DNA of 64,000 nt from Streptomyces sp. CHD11 (GCF_018638295.1 NZ_JABTTS010000009.1:201987-265986); one strand, 5' to 3'; shown: positions 1-9,694, numbered from the stretch's first letter. The notes: generated by a model not told the origin, from the letters alone. Translations and numbers: made by a program.

Positions 1-46
1 GGTGGTGCCCAGGCCGGACGTCGGTGGGTGCGGGTCGGTGGGGGCT

Positions 47-148
47 TGTCGCGCAGTTCCCCGCGCCCCTGAGGGAGTGACGGCGGGCGGTGGTACCGAG
101 GCGGGGTATGCGGGGGTGCCGGTGCGTCGCGCAGTTCTCCGCGCCCCT
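47..148. repeat. Two copies of a Streptomyces dispersed GC-rich intergenic repeat
   Basis: Positions 47-70 and 125-148 are near-identical 24-mers built around CGCGCAGTTCCCCGCGCCCC; the second copy has one T for C inside the core. This sequence family is, to my recollection, very common between genes in Streptomyces genomes. No protein-coding signal is convincing in bases 1-226: the only long frame through them is the shadow of the minus-strand genes to the right. Confidence 0.6.
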
Positions 149-189
149 GGGCCCCGCGCCCTTGATAGGGGTGGCGCTCGGGGAGTGGT

Positions 190-213
190 GCGCCCCCTGT
201 GCGGAGGGGGCGC
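190..213 (-). terminator. Hairpin terminator of the WhiB-like gene
   Basis: A perfect 9-bp stem (GCGCCCCCT at 190-198 with AGGGGGCGC at 205-213) encloses a 6-base loop, 14 bases beyond the stop codon of the WhiB-like gene. There is no T tract, which is usual for Streptomyces hairpin terminators. Confidence 0.6.
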
Positions 214-226
214 CCGGGCGGACGGG

Positions 227-598
227 TCAGCCTGCCGCCGCTATGCGGCCCTGACGGGTGTTCTTCAGTTCCATCTCGCGGCGCCTGCGGCGAGCGAGGA
301 CCACGCGGCGTTCGGCGGCGGTGAGGCCGCCCCAGACGCCGTAGGGCTCGGGCTGGAGCAGGGCGTGTTCGCGGCACTCGACCATCACGGGGCAGCGGGC
401 GCAGACCCGCTTGGCGGCCTGCTCGCGGGAGAGCCGGGCGGCGGTGGGCTCCTTCGACGGTGCGAAGAACAGCCCCGCCTCGTCGCGCCGGCACACCGCC
501 TCGGTGTGCCAGGGCGCATCCTGGTCCCTGTCCGGCGCTGCCGCTCGCTGTGCCGGAACAGCGGCTACCTGCAGGGACGAATGCGGCGGTTGCAGCAC
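227..598 (-). CDS. wblI: WhiB-like iron-sulfur regulatory protein (WblI-type)
   Basis: This 123-residue protein has the WhiB-family pattern. Cys36, Cys66, Cys69 and Cys75 form the C-X29-C-X2-C-X5-C cluster that binds a [4Fe-4S] centre, followed by the GVWGG turn (residues 87-91) and a very basic C-terminus (RRRRRR near 103-108) that contacts DNA or the principal sigma factor. The GTG start at 598 is chosen because CAGGAG lies about 8 bases upstream. WhiB proteins act in the cytoplasm, usually bound to domain 4 of a sigma factor, and sense redox or NO. The symbol rests on the neighbouring genes (DUF1707 gene, fumB, fumC), remembered as the wblI neighbourhood, not on a search. The family call is firm; the exact paralogue is less sure. 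Confidence 0.9.
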   Translation of the reverse strand: MLQPPHSSLQVAAVPAQRAAAPDRDQDAPWHTEAVCRRDEAGLFFAPSKEPTAARLSREQAAKRVCARCPVMVECREHALLQPEPYGVWGGLTAAERRVVLARRRRREMELKNTRQGRIAAAG

Positions 599-706
599 GG
601 TCTACTCCTGACGACGGCTTCGCGAGCGAGACACGATGCAGCAAGGCTTACCCGATGTACGCGCGCCTATGCACTGAGTTCCCGACCGGGCTCCACTCGC
701 ACCCCG

Positions 707-1402
707 TCAGTGGCCGAGATGTCTGCGCAGGCTCTTGTCGACCTTGCGCTGCACCCGGTCGATGATGTCCGCGACGAGTTTGCCGCGCCGGGGCCGGGCC
801 TCGATGCTGCCCAGTACCGCCCAGCCGTCGACGAAGACCACGGGGGCCTCGTCGTCGGTCGCGTCCAGCGGGTCCACCTCGAAGGAACCGAGGACGCCGC
901 CGCCGGTCCCGCGCAGCGACACGTTCGCCGGGACGCGGATCTCGACGCTGCCGAAGACCGCGTACGCCTTGATCATGACCTGCTGGTGGTCGAAGAGCGC
1001 CTCGCTGAGGTCGATCTCGACGCTGCCGAAGACCGCGTACGCGTGGATGCGCCGGCCGGTCCGCCAGCGGCCCTTGCGGGCGGCGGCGCTGAACACCGCG
1101 ACCACGTTGTCATCGGCGTCCATCGGGATGGCGCCGGCGGCGGGGCGGTGGGGCGCCGAGGCGTGTCCCGGGCGCCGCTGGTGGGATATGGGCAGGTCCC
1201 GGACGAACACGTCCAGGTCACCCACCGTCTTGGCGGCCAGCACGCCCTCGACACGCTCCGCGTGCTCGTCGGCGGTCAGGCGGCCTTCGGCCAGGGCTTC
1301 GCGCAGGATGTCGGCGATACGGTCCCGGTCGGCGTCGGAGGCGCGCAGCTCGGCCGTCCGCGGTGCCGTGTCCGGCTGCTGGGCGTGCTTCTGAAGGTCC
1401 AC
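707..1402 (-). CDS. DUF1707 (SHOCT-like) protein with a LiaF-like C-terminal beta domain
   Basis: The 231-residue product starts with a DUF1707 module (about residues 16-70, beginning LRASDADRDRIADIL and running to the VGDLD turn). This is a short helical domain common in actinobacterial envelope and stress proteins. After a linker, residues about 95-215 contain three repeats of the form AYAVFGSVEI / VLGSFEV / AVLGSIEA, typical of the right-handed beta structure in the LiaF-like 'cell-wall-active antibiotics response' family. No membrane segment or signal peptide is visible, so it is probably cytoplasmic. It stands alone, 108 bases upstream of the WhiB-like gene on the same strand, with a palindrome just before its start. 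The function is not established; a role in sensing envelope stress is an inference from the LiaF-like part. Confidence 0.85.
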   Translation of the reverse strand: MDLQKHAQQPDTAPRTAELRASDADRDRIADILREALAEGRLTADEHAERVEGVLAAKTVGDLDVFVRDLPISHQRRPGHASAPHRPAAGAIPMDADDNVVAVFSAAARKGRWRTGRRIHAYAVFGSVEIDLSEALFDHQQVMIKAYAVFGSVEIRVPANVSLRGTGGGVLGSFEVDPLDATDDEAPVVFVDGWAVLGSIEARPRRGKLVADIIDRVQRKVDKSLRRHLGH

Positions 1403-1420
1403 GACAGCAGCGTACCCAAA

Positions 1421-1434
1421 CGCGATAGATCGCG
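1421..1434 (-). promoter_or_regulatory. Palindrome upstream of the DUF1707 gene
   Basis: A perfect inverted repeat, CGCGAT-AG-ATCGCG, lies 19 bases upstream of the DUF1707 start codon, where it would overlap a promoter. It is a plausible repressor site; the binding protein is unknown. Confidence 0.35.
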
Positions 1435-1557
1435 ACTACCCTCTGGGGCGGGCGACTGAGGACAACCTCACAGATTCACCGCCGGCGGCAGGTCCTAGGC
1501 TGGTGAGCGCCCGCCGACGGAGGCGGGCGGTCTTCCGTCGAGTGAGGAATGGGCGAC

Positions 1558-3225
1558 ATGCCTGAGTTCGAGTACGCCGATCTGCTCCCCATGGGAGAGG
1601 ACACCACCCCCTACCGGCTGGTGACCTCCGAAGGTGTCTCCACCTTCGAGGCCGACGGGCGGACGTTCCTCAGGGTGGAGCCGGAGGCGCTGCGCAAGCT
1701 CGCCGAGGAGGCCATCCGCGACATCCAGCACTACCTGCGCCCCGCGCACCTGGCGCAGCTGCGCCGGATCATCGACGATCCGGAGGCGTCGGGCAACGAC
1801 AAGTTCGTCGCCCTCGACCTGCTGAAGAACGCCAACATCGCGGCGGCGGGCGTGCTGCCGATGTGCCAGGACACCGGTACGGCGATCGTGATGGGCAAGC
1901 GCGGGCAGAACGTGCTGACGTCGGGCCGCGACGAGGAGGCCCTGAGCAAGGGCATCTACGACGCGTACCGGAACCTCAACCTGCGGTACTCGCAGATGGC
2001 TCCGCTCACCATGTGGGAGGAGAGGAACACCGGGTCCAACCTCCCCGCGCAGATAGAGCTGTACGCGGCGGACGGGGGCGCGTACAAGTTCCTGTTCATG
2101 GCCAAGGGCGGCGGGTCGGCCAACAAGTCGTTCCTCTACCAGGAGACCAAGGCCGTCCTGAACGAGGCCTCCATGATGAAGTTCCTGGAGGAGAAGATCC
2201 GGTCGCTGGGCACGGCCGCCTGTCCGCCGTACCACCTGGCGATCGTGGTGGGCGGTACGTCGGCCGAGTACGCGCTGAAGACCGCGAAGTACGCCTCCGC
2301 GCACTACCTGGACGAGATTCCCTCCGAGGGCTCCGCGCTCGGGAACGGCTTCCGGGACAAGGAGCTGGAGGAGAAGGTCTTCGAGCTGACGCAGAAGATC
2401 GGCATCGGGGCGCAGTTCGGGGGCAAGTACTTCTGCCACGACGTGCGGGTGGTGCGGCTGCCGCGGCACGGAGCCTCGTGTCCGGTCGCGATCGCGGTGT
2501 CCTGCTCGGCGGACCGGCAGGCGGTCGCGAAGATCACCGCGGAGGGCGTGTTCCTGGAGCAGCTGGAGACGGACCCGGCGCGGTTCCTGCCGGAGACGAC
2601 GGACGAGCAGCTCGAGGCCGACGGGAACGTCGTGAAGGTCGACCTCAACCAGCCGATGGACGACATCCTCGCCGAGCTGACCAGGCACCCCGTCAAGACC
2701 CGGCTCTCGCTGACCGGGCCGCTGGTCGTGGCGCGGGACATCGCGCACGCGAAGATCAAGGAGCGGCTGGACGCGGGTGAGGAGATGCCGCAGTACCTGA
2801 AGGACCACCCGGTGTACTACGCCGGCCCGGCGAAGACGCCACAGGGGTACGCGTCGGGGTCGTTCGGGCCGACCACGGCCGGCCGGATGGACAGTTACGT
2901 GGAGCAGTTCCAGGCGGCGGGCGGGTCGCGGGTGATGCTGGCGAAGGGGAACCGGAGCAAGCAGGTCACCGACGCGTGCGCGGCGCACGGGGGGTTCTAC
3001 CTGGGGTCGATCGGCGGGCCGGCGGCTCGGCTCGCGCAGGACTGCATCAAGAAGGTCGAGGTCGTCGAGTACGAGGAGCTGGGGATGGAGGCGGTCTGGA
3101 AGATCGAGGTCGAGGACTTCCCGGCGTTCGTCGTCGTGGACGACAAGGGCAACGACTTCTTCCAGGACCCGGCTCCGCAGCCGACGTTCACGTCGATTCC
3201 GGTGCGGGGGCCGGGGCTGGTGTAG
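1558..3225 (+). CDS. fumB: Class I fumarate hydratase (iron-sulfur type)
   Basis: The protein is about 555 residues, the usual length for single-chain class I fumarases, and catalyses the reversible hydration of fumarate to malate in the TCA cycle using a labile [4Fe-4S] cluster. Family landmarks are the N-terminal [20 protein letters not shown], the [11 protein letters not shown] segment with a cluster-type cysteine, the [13 protein letters not shown] segment, [13 protein letters not shown], and the C-terminal beta-type sequence [18 protein letters not shown] followed by YYAGPAKTP and [15 protein letters not shown]. An upstream ATG at 1549 is only one base from the GAGG ribosome site (1544-1547); the ATG at 1558 has a 10-base spacing, so 1558 is used. 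A class II enzyme lies 1.9 kb downstream, so the organism has both an oxygen-sensitive and an oxygen-stable fumarase. Confidence 0.95.
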   Translation: MPEFEYADLLPMGEDTTPYRLVTSEGVSTFEADGRTFLRVEPEALRKLAEEAIRDIQHYLRPAHLAQLRRIIDDPEASGNDKFVALDLLKNANIAAAGVLPMCQDTGTAIVMGKRGQNVLTSGRDEEALSKGIYDAYRNLNLRYSQMAPLTMWEERNTGSNLPAQIELYAADGGAYKFLFMAKGGGSANKSFLYQETKAVLNEASMMKFLEEKIRSLGTAACPPYHLAIVVGGTSAEYALKTAKYASAHYLDEIPSEGSALGNGFRDKELEEKVFELTQKIGIGAQFGGKYFCHDVRVVRLPRHGASCPVAIAVSCSADRQAVAKITAEGVFLEQLETDPARFLPETTDEQLEADGNVVKVDLNQPMDDILAELTRHPVKTRLSLTGPLVVARDIAHAKIKERLDAGEEMPQYLKDHPVYYAGPAKTPQGYASGSFGPTTAGRMDSYVEQFQAAGGSRVMLAKGNRSKQVTDACAAHGGFYLGSIGGPAARLAQDCIKKVEVVEYEELGMEAVWKIEVEDFPAFVVVDDKGNDFFQDPAPQPTFTSIPVRGPGLV

Positions 3226-3233
3226 CGCCGAAG

Positions 3234-3260
3234 GGGCGGCGGCTTTCGCCCCCGCCGCCC
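3234..3260 (+). terminator. Terminator after class I fumarase
   Basis: GGGCGGCGG (3234-3242) pairs with CCGCCGCCC (3252-3260) and is followed by TTT, 9 bases after the fumarase stop codon. Beyond it, about 3284-3330 has the GC-rich GGGGCTCCGCCCCGGACCCC type of sequence often seen between Streptomyces genes. Confidence 0.65.
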
Positions 3261-3543
3261 TTTCCCGCCCCTCCCGCCCCGGAAGCGGGGCTCCGCCCCG
3301 GACCCCGCTCCTCGCACGCCGGAGGGGCTGACTGCAGCCCCCGGGAAGGGGCGGCGGGCGTCGTCATGGCGCCGCTGTCCGTATAGCGGACCTCGTGTGC
3401 CACTTTCGGACAATCTGCGCTCCACCACGCCCATTCCGTTGACTGGCTCAACCATCACTGTGAGTCTTCTCGGCGCTCCGACATGCACATGCCATGTCAA
3501 TCCTCGTGTGGCCGCCCCACGGCCACCTCCCGGAGGAGACCAG

Positions 3544-4971
3544 GTGAAACGAAGATTCGCCGTGGCGGGCTTCTCGCTCGCTGTCGTACTGAGCTGCGGA
3601 ACGCTCCCCGCCGCGGCCGCCGACTCCGTGCCCGCCCCGGACACCACCCTCAGCGCGGCACCCGACATCGACGTCAGCAAGGTGAGGGCCCACCTCAGCG
3701 AACTGAGCGCCATCGCCGGGCGGAACGGCGGCAACCGCCGGTCCACCGGACAGGGGTACGACGACTCCGTCGCCTACCTGAAGGGCAGGCTCCAGGCGGC
3801 CGGCTACACCGTCACCGAGCAGCCGTGCACCTCCGGCTGCACCAGCGGGGCCGGACCCAACCTCATCGCCGAGTGGCCGGGGGGCGACGCCGCCAACGTC
3901 ATCATGTTCGGCGCCCACCTCGACGGCGTCTCGGCCGGGCCCGGGATGAACGACAACGGCTCCGGTTCCGCCGCCCTGCTCGAGAACGCCCTGACGCTGG
4001 CCCAGCAGGACCCGGCCATGCGCAACCGGGTCCGCTTCGCCTGGTGGACCGACGAGGAGCAGGGACTCAACGGGTCCGACTTCTACGTGCGTTCGCTGTC
4101 GTCGGCGGAGCGCGCCAGGATCAAGGCGTACTACAACTTCGACATGATCGCCTCCACCAACGGCGGCTACTTCATCAACCACATCACCTCCGCCGCCGCC
4201 GCGCCGATGAAGGCCTACTGGGACTCGCTGGGCCTGCGGCCCGAGGAGAACACCGAGGGCGCCGGCCGCAGCGACGACTACTCCTTCGAGCGGTACGGGA
4301 TCCCGACCTCCGGATACGCCATGGGCGCCAGTGCCCGCAAGACCTCCGCGCAGGCCGCCAAGTGGGGCGGGACCGCCGGGTCCGGGTACGACCCCTGCTA
4401 CCACCGGTCCTGCGACACCCTCAGCAACATCAACACCACCGGCCTGGACCGCGCCGCCGACGGCATCGCGTACACCCTCTGGCAGCGGGCCGTGGACACC
4501 GGAACCGGCGGCGGCGAGTGCGACACCGCCGGCGCCGTCGGCAACGGCGGTTTCGAGAGCGGGACCTCGCCGTGGACCGGGAACACCGGCACCATCGGCG
4601 CCCACGCGGGCCACCCGGCGCACAGCGGGACCCGCTTCGCCCTGCTCGGAGGGAACGGGTCGACGAGCACCGAGTCGGTCAGCCAGACGGTGACCGTGCC
4701 GGCCGGGTGCTCCCGGGCGTCGCTGAGCTACTGGCTGCGCATCGACACCGACGAGTCGGGCTCCCGCGCCTACGACCGGTTCACCGTGAAGGCCGGCGGC
4801 ACCACGCTCGCCACGCTGTCCAACGTCGACGCCGGCAGCGGCTACGTGCAGCGGTCGGCCGACCTGTCGGCCTACGCCGGGCAGACGGTGACCCTAACCT
4901 TCACCGCCACCGAGGACTACAGCCTGCGGACCGGCTTCCTGCTGGACGACGTGACCCTGAGCAGCGGCTGA
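3544..4971 (+). CDS. Secreted M28-family zinc aminopeptidase with C-terminal beta-sandwich domain
   Basis: This 475-residue precursor resembles the S. griseus aminopeptidase. A signal peptide occupies about residues 1-26 (two arginines, hydrophobic core, AAA cleavage region). The double-zinc ligands are all present with the spacing of the S. griseus enzyme: His125 (GAHLDG), Asp137 (NDNGSGSAA), Glu171/Glu172 (DEEQG), Asp200 (NFDMI) and His287 (CYHRSCD). Residues about 325-475 form an extra jelly-roll-like domain of about 150 residues, probably for binding or maturation. The GTG at 3544 is used because GGAGGAG lies just upstream and the signal peptide follows at once; in-frame codons back to 3397 precede any ribosome site. 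It should trim N-terminal hydrophobic residues from peptides outside the cell. It sits between the two fumarase genes with its own terminator. Confidence 0.92.
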   Translation: MKRRFAVAGFSLAVVLSCGTLPAAAADSVPAPDTTLSAAPDIDVSKVRAHLSELSAIAGRNGGNRRSTGQGYDDSVAYLKGRLQAAGYTVTEQPCTSGCTSGAGPNLIAEWPGGDAANVIMFGAHLDGVSAGPGMNDNGSGSAALLENALTLAQQDPAMRNRVRFAWWTDEEQGLNGSDFYVRSLSSAERARIKAYYNFDMIASTNGGYFINHITSAAAAPMKAYWDSLGLRPEENTEGAGRSDDYSFERYGIPTSGYAMGASARKTSAQAAKWGGTAGSGYDPCYHRSCDTLSNINTTGLDRAADGIAYTLWQRAVDTGTGGGECDTAGAVGNGGFESGTSPWTGNTGTIGAHAGHPAHSGTRFALLGGNGSTSTESVSQTVTVPAGCSRASLSYWLRIDTDESGSRAYDRFTVKAGGTTLATLSNVDAGSGYVQRSADLSAYAGQTVTLTFTATEDYSLRTGFLLDDVTLSSG

Positions 4972-4985
4972 CCTTCCCCCCACGG

Positions 4986-5029
4986 GTCCTCCGCCCCGCC
5001 GCGCTCCCCCGCGCGGCGGGGCGGAGGAC
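4986..5029 (+). terminator. Very strong hairpin terminator after the aminopeptidase
   Basis: A perfect 19-bp stem (4986-5004 with 5011-5029) encloses a 6-base C-rich loop, 15 bases after the aminopeptidase stop codon. It separates this gene from fumC. Confidence 0.85.
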
Positions 5030-5084
5030 GCTCACGGGAATACGCTCGTCGTGGACCGCTGCTGTGCATCCTCGGAGGTACGAG

Positions 5085-6506
5085 ATGACGACCACGGACG
5101 ACGACCGCGACGACCGCACCACCCCCGCCTACCGCGTCGAGCACGACTCCATGGGCGAGGTGAGGGTCCCCGCCGACGCCAAGTGGCGCGCGCAGACCCA
5201 GCGCGCCGTGGAGAACTTCCCGGTCTCCGGACAGCGCCTGGAGCGCGCCCACATCGAGGCGCTGGCCCGGATCAAGGGCGCCGCGGCCGAGGTGAACGCC
5301 CGGCTCGGGGTGCTGGACAGGGACATCGCCGAGGCGATCCGGGAGGCGGCCGGCGAGGTCGCCGAAGGACGGTGGGACGCGCACTTCCCGGTGGACGTGT
5401 TCCAGACCGGGTCCGGGACCTCGTCCAACATGAACACCAACGAGGTCCTCGCCACCCTCGCCACCGAACGCCTGGGCCGGGACGTGCACCCCAACGACCA
5501 CGTCAACGCCTCGCAGTCGTCCAACGACGTGTTCCCCTCCTCCCTCCACATCGCCGCGACCGCCGCCGTCACCCGCGATCTGATCCCGGCCCTCGGCCAC
5601 CTCGCCGCCGCGCTGGAGCGCAAGGCGGAGGAGTTCGCCGACGTGGTGAAGTCCGGGCGGACCCATCTGATGGACGCCACGCCGGTGACCCTCGGTCAGG
5701 AGTTCGGCGGATACGCGGCCCAGGTCCGGTACGGGATCGAGCGGCTGAACGCCTCCCTGCCCCGCCTCGCCGAGCTGCCGCTGGGCGGCACCGCCGTCGG
5801 TACCGGCATCAACACCCCGCCGGGATTCTCCGCCGCCGTCATCGAGGAGGTCGCCCGCACCACCGGGCTGCCGCTCACCGAGGCGCGCGACCACTTCGAG
5901 GCGCAGGGCGCCCGGGACGGCGTCGTGGAGACCAGCGGCCAGCTGCGGACCATCGCCGTCGGCCTGACGAAGATCGCCAACGATGTGCGGTGGATGGCGT
6001 CCGGACCGCGTACCGGCCTCGCCGAGATCAGCCTGCCCGATCTCCAGCCCGGCTCCTCGATCATGCCGGGCAAGGTCAACCCGGTGATCCCGGAGGCCGT
6101 CCTCATGGTCTGCGCGCAGGTCACCGGCAACGACGCGACCGTCGCCGCCGCCGGGGCCTCGGGCAACTTCGAGCTCAACGTGATGCTTCCGGTCATCGCG
6201 AAGAACGTGCTGGAGTCGGTGCGGCTCCTCGCGAACGTCTCCCGGCTCTTCGCCGACCGCACGGTCGACGGGATCGTCGCCGACCGGGAGCGGGCCCGGG
6301 AGTACGCCGAGTCCTCGCCGTCCGTGGTCACCCCGCTCAACAAGTACATCGGTTACGAGGAGGCCGCCAAGGTCGCCAAGAAGTCCCTCGCGGAGCGGAG
6401 GACCATCCGTCAGGTGGTCCTGGACGGCGGCTATGTCGAGCGCGGCGACCTCACCGTCGAACAGCTCGACGAGGCGCTGGACGTCCTGCGGATGACGCGC
6501 CCGTAA
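5085..6506 (+). CDS. fumC: Class II fumarate hydratase
   Basis: The 473-residue protein is a cofactor-free class II fumarase of the fumarase/aspartase superfamily, forming a tetramer that interconverts fumarate and malate. Visible family signatures are [16 protein letters not shown], the [17 protein letters not shown] region, [17 protein letters not shown] and the hallmark [15 protein letters not shown] loop, which holds the catalytic serine. The ATG at 5085 follows GGAGG with a 7-base gap. Together with the class I enzyme upstream it gives a backup that does not depend on an iron-sulfur cluster, useful under oxidative stress or iron limitation; that use is an inference. Confidence 0.96.
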   Translation: MTTTDDDRDDRTTPAYRVEHDSMGEVRVPADAKWRAQTQRAVENFPVSGQRLERAHIEALARIKGAAAEVNARLGVLDRDIAEAIREAAGEVAEGRWDAHFPVDVFQTGSGTSSNMNTNEVLATLATERLGRDVHPNDHVNASQSSNDVFPSSLHIAATAAVTRDLIPALGHLAAALERKAEEFADVVKSGRTHLMDATPVTLGQEFGGYAAQVRYGIERLNASLPRLAELPLGGTAVGTGINTPPGFSAAVIEEVARTTGLPLTEARDHFEAQGARDGVVETSGQLRTIAVGLTKIANDVRWMASGPRTGLAEISLPDLQPGSSIMPGKVNPVIPEAVLMVCAQVTGNDATVAAAGASGNFELNVMLPVIAKNVLESVRLLANVSRLFADRTVDGIVADRERAREYAESSPSVVTPLNKYIGYEEAAKVAKKSLAERRTIRQVVLDGGYVERGDLTVEQLDEALDVLRMTRP

Positions 6507-6567
6507 AGCATGGCGAGCCGGGCCCGAGCCGTGGCGGGCACCCGCGGCGTCGTATGCCCCGGGCACC

Positions 6568-6573
6568 TAAAAT
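6568..6573 (+). promoter_or_regulatory. -10 element suggesting a leaderless transcript
   Basis: TAAAAT at 6568-6573 ends 6 bases before the ATG at 6580, which is the spacing expected when transcription starts at the first base of the start codon. No good ribosome site precedes 6580. A second ATG at 6601 has a GGAGGG 11 bases upstream and is the alternative. Confidence 0.4.
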
Positions 6574-6579
6574 GCGCGC

Positions 6580-7272
6580 ATGACGGAGGGCGGAGCGAGT
6601 ATGGGCGAACCCGCGGACAGGACGGCCGGCCACTGGGCGCCCGGGACGCAGATTCTGTGGCGGTACCGGGAGAACGGCGGCGCTCGTATTCATATCGCGC
6701 GCCCCGTCACGGTCGTGCGCGACGATCAGGACCTGCTCGCCGCCTGGCTGGCACCCGGCACCGAGTGCGTGAGACCGGTGCTCGCCGACGGTACGCCTGT
6801 GCACCGGGAGCCGCTCGGCACCCGGTACACCAAGCCGCGCACCGTCAGCCGGGGCCACTGGTTCGGCACCGGGGTGCTGAAGCTGGCCCGGCCGGGCGAG
6901 CCCTGGTCGGTGTGGCTGTTCTGGGACCCGGACTGGCGGTTCAAGAACTGGTACGTGAATCTTGAGGAGCCGCTGATCCGCTGGGCGGGCGGAGTGGACT
7001 CCGAGGATCATTTCCTGGACATCTCCGTGCACCCGGACCGCGGCCTGCACTGGCGGGACGAGGACGAGTTCGCACAGGCCCAGCGGGACGGGCTGATGGA
7101 CTCCGCGCTGGCCGGCAGGGTGCGGGAGGCCGGGCGTGCCGCCGCCCGGGTGATCGACGCCTGGGGTCCGCCGTTCTCGGACGGCTGGGAGAACTGGCGC
7201 CCGGACCCGTCCTGGGGGGTACCGTCACTGCCACGGGACTGGGACCGCACTCCGGCGCATGTGTCCTCGTGA
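6580..7272 (+). CDS. DUF402 domain protein
   Basis: This 230-residue cytoplasmic protein has a DUF402 core (about residues 85-195). Its features are the aromatic-rich WSVWLFWDPDWRFKNWYVNLEEP stretch in part, and the DVEDHFLD-like acidic motif read here as VDSEDHFLDISV, followed by WRDEDEF. DUF402 proteins (FomD/Ntdp-like) are metal-dependent nucleoside di/triphosphate or CMP-ester phosphatases with acidic metal ligands. The start at 6580 fits a leaderless message; 6601 is the alternative and would remove seven residues. It stands alone between fumC and a phosphatase gene. The substrate cannot be told from the sequence. Confidence 0.8.
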   Translation: MTEGGASMGEPADRTAGHWAPGTQILWRYRENGGARIHIARPVTVVRDDQDLLAAWLAPGTECVRPVLADGTPVHREPLGTRYTKPRTVSRGHWFGTGVLKLARPGEPWSVWLFWDPDWRFKNWYVNLEEPLIRWAGGVDSEDHFLDISVHPDRGLHWRDEDEFAQAQRDGLMDSALAGRVREAGRAAARVIDAWGPPFSDGWENWRPDPSWGVPSLPRDWDRTPAHVSS

Positions 7273-7388
7273 GACCCTTGCTGCGCCCCGGGGCAGGAAA
7301 CGTAGGATCGTCCTCCGCAAGGACGCGGGGCGACAACCGCCGGAGCGCGCGCTGGGCTTGACCAAACGTCACCGAGGGGCGGCAGGAC

Positions 7389-7565
7389 GTGAGCGAGGGG
7401 TACGGAAACACCGGTACGGGCCGGGGACGAGCGGCCGGCGGAGCGGCGACACCTCCTGACAGCACGCCGAATCCGTTCCGGGGGCGGGTAATCCGGGTAT
7501 CGGAGTTTCGGCGGGACGAACCGCGCGCACGGCGTGCGCCGGACGGATGGACTCGACACGCGTGA
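7389..7565 (+). CDS. Possible small ORF overlapping the start of the phosphatase gene
   Basis: A GTG at 7389 opens a 58-codon frame that runs past the ATG of the SpoIIE-type gene and stops at 7565, overlapping it by 19 bases, which would allow translational coupling. A purine-rich AGGGGCGGCAGGAC precedes it. The peptide (SEGYGNTGTGRGRAAGG at the start, many Arg and Pro) matches no family I know. About 70% of third positions are G/C, below the surrounding genes, so it may simply be leader sequence. Confidence 0.2.
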   Translation: MSEGYGNTGTGRGRAAGGAATPPDSTPNPFRGRVIRVSEFRRDEPRARRAPDGWTRHA

Positions 7566-9694
7566 CGGAGCAGCCGACCTCCTTCGAACGCCCGCAGCCG
7601 GGCGTCGACCCCGTGGATCCCCGCGGGGCGCTCCCGCGACCCCCGTCACCGGCGCGTGTGCCGGGCACGGGAGCCGCCTTACCGGTACAGAGCCACTCCG
7701 GTGGTGAACCCCCCGCGCCCGGAACCGCCGCGCCGGGGCCGGCGTCGGCGGGGCCCCCGGAGGCCGCGTCGGCCGAGACGGTGACACCGGGCCCCGCGGC
7801 GGCGCCCGGCTCCGAGCACTCCCAGGGGTCCGGGCAGGGCACGGGGCCGGACACGCACCGGCCGCGTCCCGTGCCGGAGAGCATCCCGGCCCAGCCGGCC
7901 GCGGGCCAGGACCGTCCGGAGCGGGCACCGGAGGGCAAGGAGCGCCGCAGCGGGCAGGTCACGCAGCCCGGACGGCCGACGCCGATGCGGCGGGACGGTG
8001 ACCGGCTGCGGTTCGTCGGCGCGGCTACCCGGCGGATCGCCCGCGGTATCGACCTGGACGAGATCGTGATGGGGCTGTGCCGGGCCACCGTGCCCACCTT
8101 CTCCGACGCGATCCTGGTCTATCTGCGTGACCCGCTGCCGGTCGGCGACGAGCGGCCCACCGGCCCGCTGGTGCTGCGGCTGCGCCGCACCGACCGGATC
8201 CCGGCGGAGCGGGACACCGAGGGCGGCTTCATGCCGGTCGCCGCCCCGCCCGAGCCCTCCGAGCTGGACTCGGTCGGCGAGGAGCTCTGCACGGTACGGC
8301 CCGGCAGCGCGCTCGCCGAGGTGCTGCGCGGTGTGCGTCCGGTCTTCACGGACGCCCCGGCCGCCCGGGCCGCGCTGCCCGAACTCCTCGGCGCGGACGG
8401 CGCGTCGGCCGTTCCGGACGGACAGCGGGCGATCCTCGCGCCGCTGCGCGGCCGGCGCCGCGTGATCGGCGCGGCGCTGTTCCTGCGCCGCCCGGAGCGC
8501 ATCCCGTTCGAGGCCGACGACCTGCTGGTCGCCGCCCAGCTCGCCACGCACAGCGCCCTCGGGATCGACAAGGCGGTGCTGTACGGGCGTGAGGCGTACA
8601 TCGCGGACGAGCTGCAGCGCACGATGCTGCCGGAGACCCTGCCGCGCTGCACCGGGGTACGGCTGGCCTCGCGCTATCTGCCGGCCGCCGAGACCGCGCG
8701 GGTCGGCGGTGACTGGTACGACGCGATCCCGCTGCCGGGCAGCCGGGTGGCGCTGGTGGTCGGCGACGTGATGGGGCACTCCATGACCTCGGCGGCGATC
8801 ATGGGCCAGCTGCGCACCACCGCGCAGACCCTGGCCGGGCTGGACCTGCCGCCGCAGGAGGTTCTGCACCACCTCGACGAGCAGGCGCAGCGGCTCGGCG
8901 TGGACCGCATGGCGACCTGCCTCTACGCGGTGTACGACCCGGTATCGCACCGCATCACCATCGCCAACGCCGGTCATCCGCCGCCCATTCTGCTGGAACT
9001 GGGCGGCCGTGCCGAGGTGCTGCGGGTGCCCGCGGGCGCGCCGATCGGTGTGGGCGGGGTGGACTTCGAGGCCGTGGAGCTGGACGCGCCCGCCGGGGCG
9101 ACCCTGCTGCTCTACACCGACGGCCTGGTGGAGTCGCGGCTGCGGGACGTGTGGACCGGTATCGAGCAGCTGCGCGAGAAGCTCGCCGCGACCGCGCAGC
9201 TGACCGGCGCGGACCATCCGCCGCCGCTGGAGGCGCTGTGCGACGAGGTGCTCGACATGCTCGGTCCGGGCGACCGGGACGACGACATCGCGCTGCTCGC
9301 CGCCCGGTTCGACGGGATCGCGCCGAGCGATGTGGCGTACTGGTTCCTGGAGCCGGAGGACGCGGCCCCCGGCCGGGCCCGCCGTCTCGCCCGGCGGGCG
9401 CTGTCCCGCTGGGGCATGGAGGACATGAGCGACTCCGTGGAGCTGCTGGTCAGCGAGGTGGTGACGAACGCGGTGCGGTACGCCACGCGGCCGGTCACGC
9501 TGCGGCTGCTGCGCACGGACGTGCTGCGCTGCGAGGTCGGTGACGACGTGCCGCAGCTGCCCCGGCTGCGGCAGGCGCGGGCCACGGACGAGGGCGGGCG
9601 CGGGCTGTACCTGGTGAACCGGCTGGCCCGGCGCTGGGGCGCGACCCGGCTGAGCACGGGCAAGGTGGTGTGGTTCGAGCTGAACCACGGCTGA
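7547..9694 (+). CDS. SpoIIE-type PP2C phosphatase with GAF-like and ATPase (anti-sigma) domains
   Basis: The 715-residue protein has four parts. Residues 1-145 are a Pro/Gly/Ala-rich disordered tail. Residues about 150-345 form a GAF-like sensor (RFVGAATRRIARGIDLDEIV onward). A SpoIIE/PP2C phosphatase domain spans about 350-565, with VGGDWYDAIPLPGSRVALVV, GDVMGHSM and LLYTDGLVE carrying the metal-binding aspartates. A C-terminal HATPase of the RsbW type spans about 590-715 (ELLVSEVVTNAVRYA, GGRGLYLVNRLARRWG). Such proteins dephosphorylate anti-sigma-factor antagonists and can also act as anti-sigma kinases, linking a sensed signal to a stress sigma factor. No partner genes adjoin it. The start is uncertain because the N-terminal tail is low-complexity. 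Confidence 0.88.
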   Translation: MDSTRVTEQPTSFERPQPGVDPVDPRGALPRPPSPARVPGTGAALPVQSHSGGEPPAPGTAAPGPASAGPPEAASAETVTPGPAAAPGSEHSQGSGQGTGPDTHRPRPVPESIPAQPAAGQDRPERAPEGKERRSGQVTQPGRPTPMRRDGDRLRFVGAATRRIARGIDLDEIVMGLCRATVPTFSDAILVYLRDPLPVGDERPTGPLVLRLRRTDRIPAERDTEGGFMPVAAPPEPSELDSVGEELCTVRPGSALAEVLRGVRPVFTDAPAARAALPELLGADGASAVPDGQRAILAPLRGRRRVIGAALFLRRPERIPFEADDLLVAAQLATHSALGIDKAVLYGREAYIADELQRTMLPETLPRCTGVRLASRYLPAAETARVGGDWYDAIPLPGSRVALVVGDVMGHSMTSAAIMGQLRTTAQTLAGLDLPPQEVLHHLDEQAQRLGVDRMATCLYAVYDPVSHRITIANAGHPPPILLELGGRAEVLRVPAGAPIGVGGVDFEAVELDAPAGATLLLYTDGLVESRLRDVWTGIEQLREKLAATAQLTGADHPPPLEALCDEVLDMLGPGDRDDDIALLAARFDGIAPSDVAYWFLEPEDAAPGRARRLARRALSRWGMEDMSDSVELLVSEVVTNAVRYATRPVTLRLLRTDVLRCEVGDDVPQLPRLRQARATDEGGRGLYLVNRLARRWGATRLSTGKVVWFELNHG

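Noticed and set aside
3483..6506. 1007-codon plus-strand frame through the aminopeptidase and fumC
   Set aside because: The first half is an Arg-rich shadow of the aminopeptidase; only the part from 5085 is the real fumC gene.
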